A DNA stretch of 64,000 nt from Monomorium pharaonis. Lineage: Eukaryota; Arthropoda; Insecta; Hymenoptera; Formicidae. The translations under genes and the position numbers were made by a program. Below are positions 61,901-64,000 of this stretch, in pieces; position 1 is the stretch's first letter; every line of letters begins with the position of its first letter. The stretch is taken from assembly GCF_013373865.1 (NCBI RefSeq), contig NC_050467.1:38735132-38799131 (forward strand), written 5' to 3'. The notes under the pieces were generated by a model that did no database searches, was not told the origin of the DNA, and saw only the letters and a program-made list of their open reading frames with translations.

Positions 61901-64000
61901 TGCATACATAAATCTTACTTAATTTATATACCAAAGGGATACAAAAATTGAATTAATTTTTCTTTTTACAAAGTTCGACTCATTTTTATGTACAGACATT
62001 AAATTTTCCCGGTGTGTACTTATGTGTATTATAATAAAGGAACAGGAGCAAGATAACAGATGACTTAATCAGAAGAATCTTCGTAAAGTAATAATTACGG
62101 CAATTTAAAAGGCGGGGTATTTAAGGAAGATACATTTGTCGCGGAAATTCGCTACGGTCCCTCCCTTTCGCCCGAGTCGCTCCCCCAGTATCTACTTCCT
62201 CCGCGAGTAATTCCGGACCGTCGTCGTTGCGGAATCGCGCGATTCTCGCGCGACGACGACGTTCGTTGCCTGCCGTCACCCGACTCGACGGCGGGATACT
62301 GCCGTCGACTTTGTAACGTCGCATCGGAATTAGAGGCATATTTCGCCCGCGGGCGCTGGACCGGCTGACGGTGTTTTAATTAAGAAGGGGAGTCCGGGCG
62401 AGAGCTGTGCGAGGAGGGAATATTTCTTCACGAGCCATTGCAGTCACTCTTCTCCGCCCTCGAGACTCGTAGGAGAGGAGACGGACTCCCTCGGAGATAA
62501 AATTGTCAAGCGACGCGACCAGGGGATGAAGGGGAGGAGGGGAGAAAGAGCGAAAGGCACTTTAAACGCCCGCGGCGGAGGCGACGCGACTCCCCGTTGT
62601 ATTTAGCGCACGTACGAACTCTTTGTTTCCTCGAGAGTTGGGTCATTCGTTTGTTCGTAACGCGCCTTGTAGCGCTCGGCCGTGCCCGGTGTACGTAGGT
62701 ACGCGGTACCACCGAACGGAAGCAGCGCGGCGGGATACCGCAGCGAAACGACCCTTTAATTCCGCACGTTTGGGCGATACGTATGCCGGCGCTCTTCTTT
62801 TTCACGCTATAATGCCCCCGCGCGCACGAACAAGAACTTAAGATGACCATCGTGACGTGTGATCACCGCGGCAATTTTAATTCCATTATGATGTTGGACG
62901 CGCAGTAGAGATGAAAAACTACCGATAGTCTAATGACTAATTTGGAGTACCAACATTACAATTTTCCCAAGGGGATAATTTATCCTTCTCCGTTACTAGA
63001 TGTCCATTTCGGATTTTGCAATCCGGATTAACTCGACGATAGACTGAGACAAGAAGAATCTTGATGAGATATTGTTTCGTTAATGACTCTAAATAAGTCG
63101 AAACGTTCGTTTTGTAATTAATGAAGTTATGCCTCTGTAATTTATTTTGCTAATCGCACTGTTTCCCTATTTTTTCCTCTCTTTGAAATTTTATATTTAA
63201 AAATTTGCATCGTATATCTGTACGCAACAAAGAACTAATCGAGGCTTGCGAAAATCTCTATTTGAAATGCAAAAAATTTCATTCGATAGTTGCTTTTCAA
63301 ATGGCATAGAAAAATAAAAGCCGCGGAATGACGTTGTCTGGAACGTATGCAAATACCGGGCAGAATCAGCGGCCATATCAACAGCCGACTTATTATATTC
63401 CGAATAATAATAAGGTTGCATTCGCGCGCTTGACAACCGCCGCAAGTGCCGTTAGCAATTCAAACTATCGTTTGGACTTCGTGTTTTCCCCGGGTTCCGG
63501 ACGAACTAGAAGAAACGTCGCGGACGGGCTGGAGTTTTGGTAGCGATCCGCATACCCGCGAGCTCTCCGGTGACGTTTCATATTTAAAACATATTCGGGG
63601 CGGACTCCACGGCTGCCGGATGAGCAGCGCGGCAGAAGGAGCTACATCCGGAGGTGGAGGACCGCGAGGGACGCGGAAAACATTTCTGCAGCAGCAGGAG
63701 TGAATTTAGGTTTCTCGCCGCCCTGGGGTATGCTGATTTTGCTGTTTTTCTCAATTTCATGTGCATACCAGTGATACCGGCATAAAATACATGGACCATC
63801 ACATATTCAACATTTTTGTATTTTTGCGAAATCCAACTTCGAGATCCCGATGTCATAAGCTGGTACCTTGTCCAGAGTCGCGTTTATAAAATTTGTGTCT
63901 AAGGCATACGGTCTTCGAACACCCTAATCTAGCTCCTTGTTTTCTTTACTGGATAAATAATTGATAATTAAGTGACATTTTTATATTTATTAAATTACTA
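58937..64000. other. No supported gene; upstream of gene C
   Basis: AT-rich to about 60170, mixed to 62100, CpG-rich at 62120-62830 and again around 63330-63720. ORFs here (for example 61261-61620, 62506-62850, 63328-63543) have no recognisable domain. The region may hold distal control sequence for gene C or belong to a neighbouring gene outside the window. Confidence 0.5.

Noticed and set aside
62121..62850. Several ORFs in the CpG-rich block near the right edge
   Set aside because: Arg-rich, no domains, on both strands; compositional.

Overview
The window looks like nuclear DNA from an arthropod, most likely a hymenopteran insect and plausibly an ant. The evidence is small coding exons split by many introns, no operons, many CT/GA microsatellites, and AT-rich stretches alternating with strongly CpG-rich noncoding stretches. 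The species cannot be named from the sequence. Repeats and noncoding DNA fill most of the window. Only three loci could be assembled with confidence, and all three encode ADAMTS-type secreted metalloproteases (a disintegrin and metalloproteinase with thrombospondin type-1 motifs).

Gene B lies on the + strand, 31100-43283. It can be rebuilt as 18 exons whose phases all match (3510 coding bases, 1169 residues). It encodes a signal peptide, a prodomain, a reprolysin metalloprotease with an intact zinc site (HEVGHVMGCSHD), a disintegrin-like domain, a first TSP1 repeat, a cysteine-rich domain, a spacer, two more TSP1 repeats and an unassigned tail of about 195 residues.

Gene C lies on the - strand, 58819-44459. 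It is a full-length paralogue of B in 16 exons (3378 coding bases), pointing towards B, so the two stop codons are only about 1.2 kb apart. Two differences stand out. The catalytic glutamate is replaced by glutamine (HQIGHTLGMSHD), and there is an in-frame TAG in the first TSP1 exon (48286-48288). The other joins of C stay open and in phase. At least one of its introns needs a GC donor (GC-AG), and a second probably does.

Gene A is represented by one exon on the - strand, 2355-2689. It is a third ADAMTS prodomain exon with the same boundaries as exon 2 of B and C. The rest of the gene should lie beyond the left edge, and its signal-peptide exon was not found. The locus is therefore a cluster of at least three ADAMTS genes: A and B diverge, B and C converge.

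The 28 kb between A exon 2 and gene B is mostly noncoding. It holds a strand-switching minisatellite (7851-8277), two palindromic MITE-like elements (2838-3238 and 22915-23203), a perfect 16-bp-arm hairpin (13634-13670), a diverged 243-bp tandem duplication (15645-16130) and many microsatellites. A CpG-rich block around 23.6-25.1 kb followed by a short coding-like ORF at 26200-26373 could be the start of another + strand gene, but this is weak. A third palindromic MITE-like element (39795-40007) sits in intron 11 of gene B. The last 5 kb, upstream of gene C, shows no supported gene.
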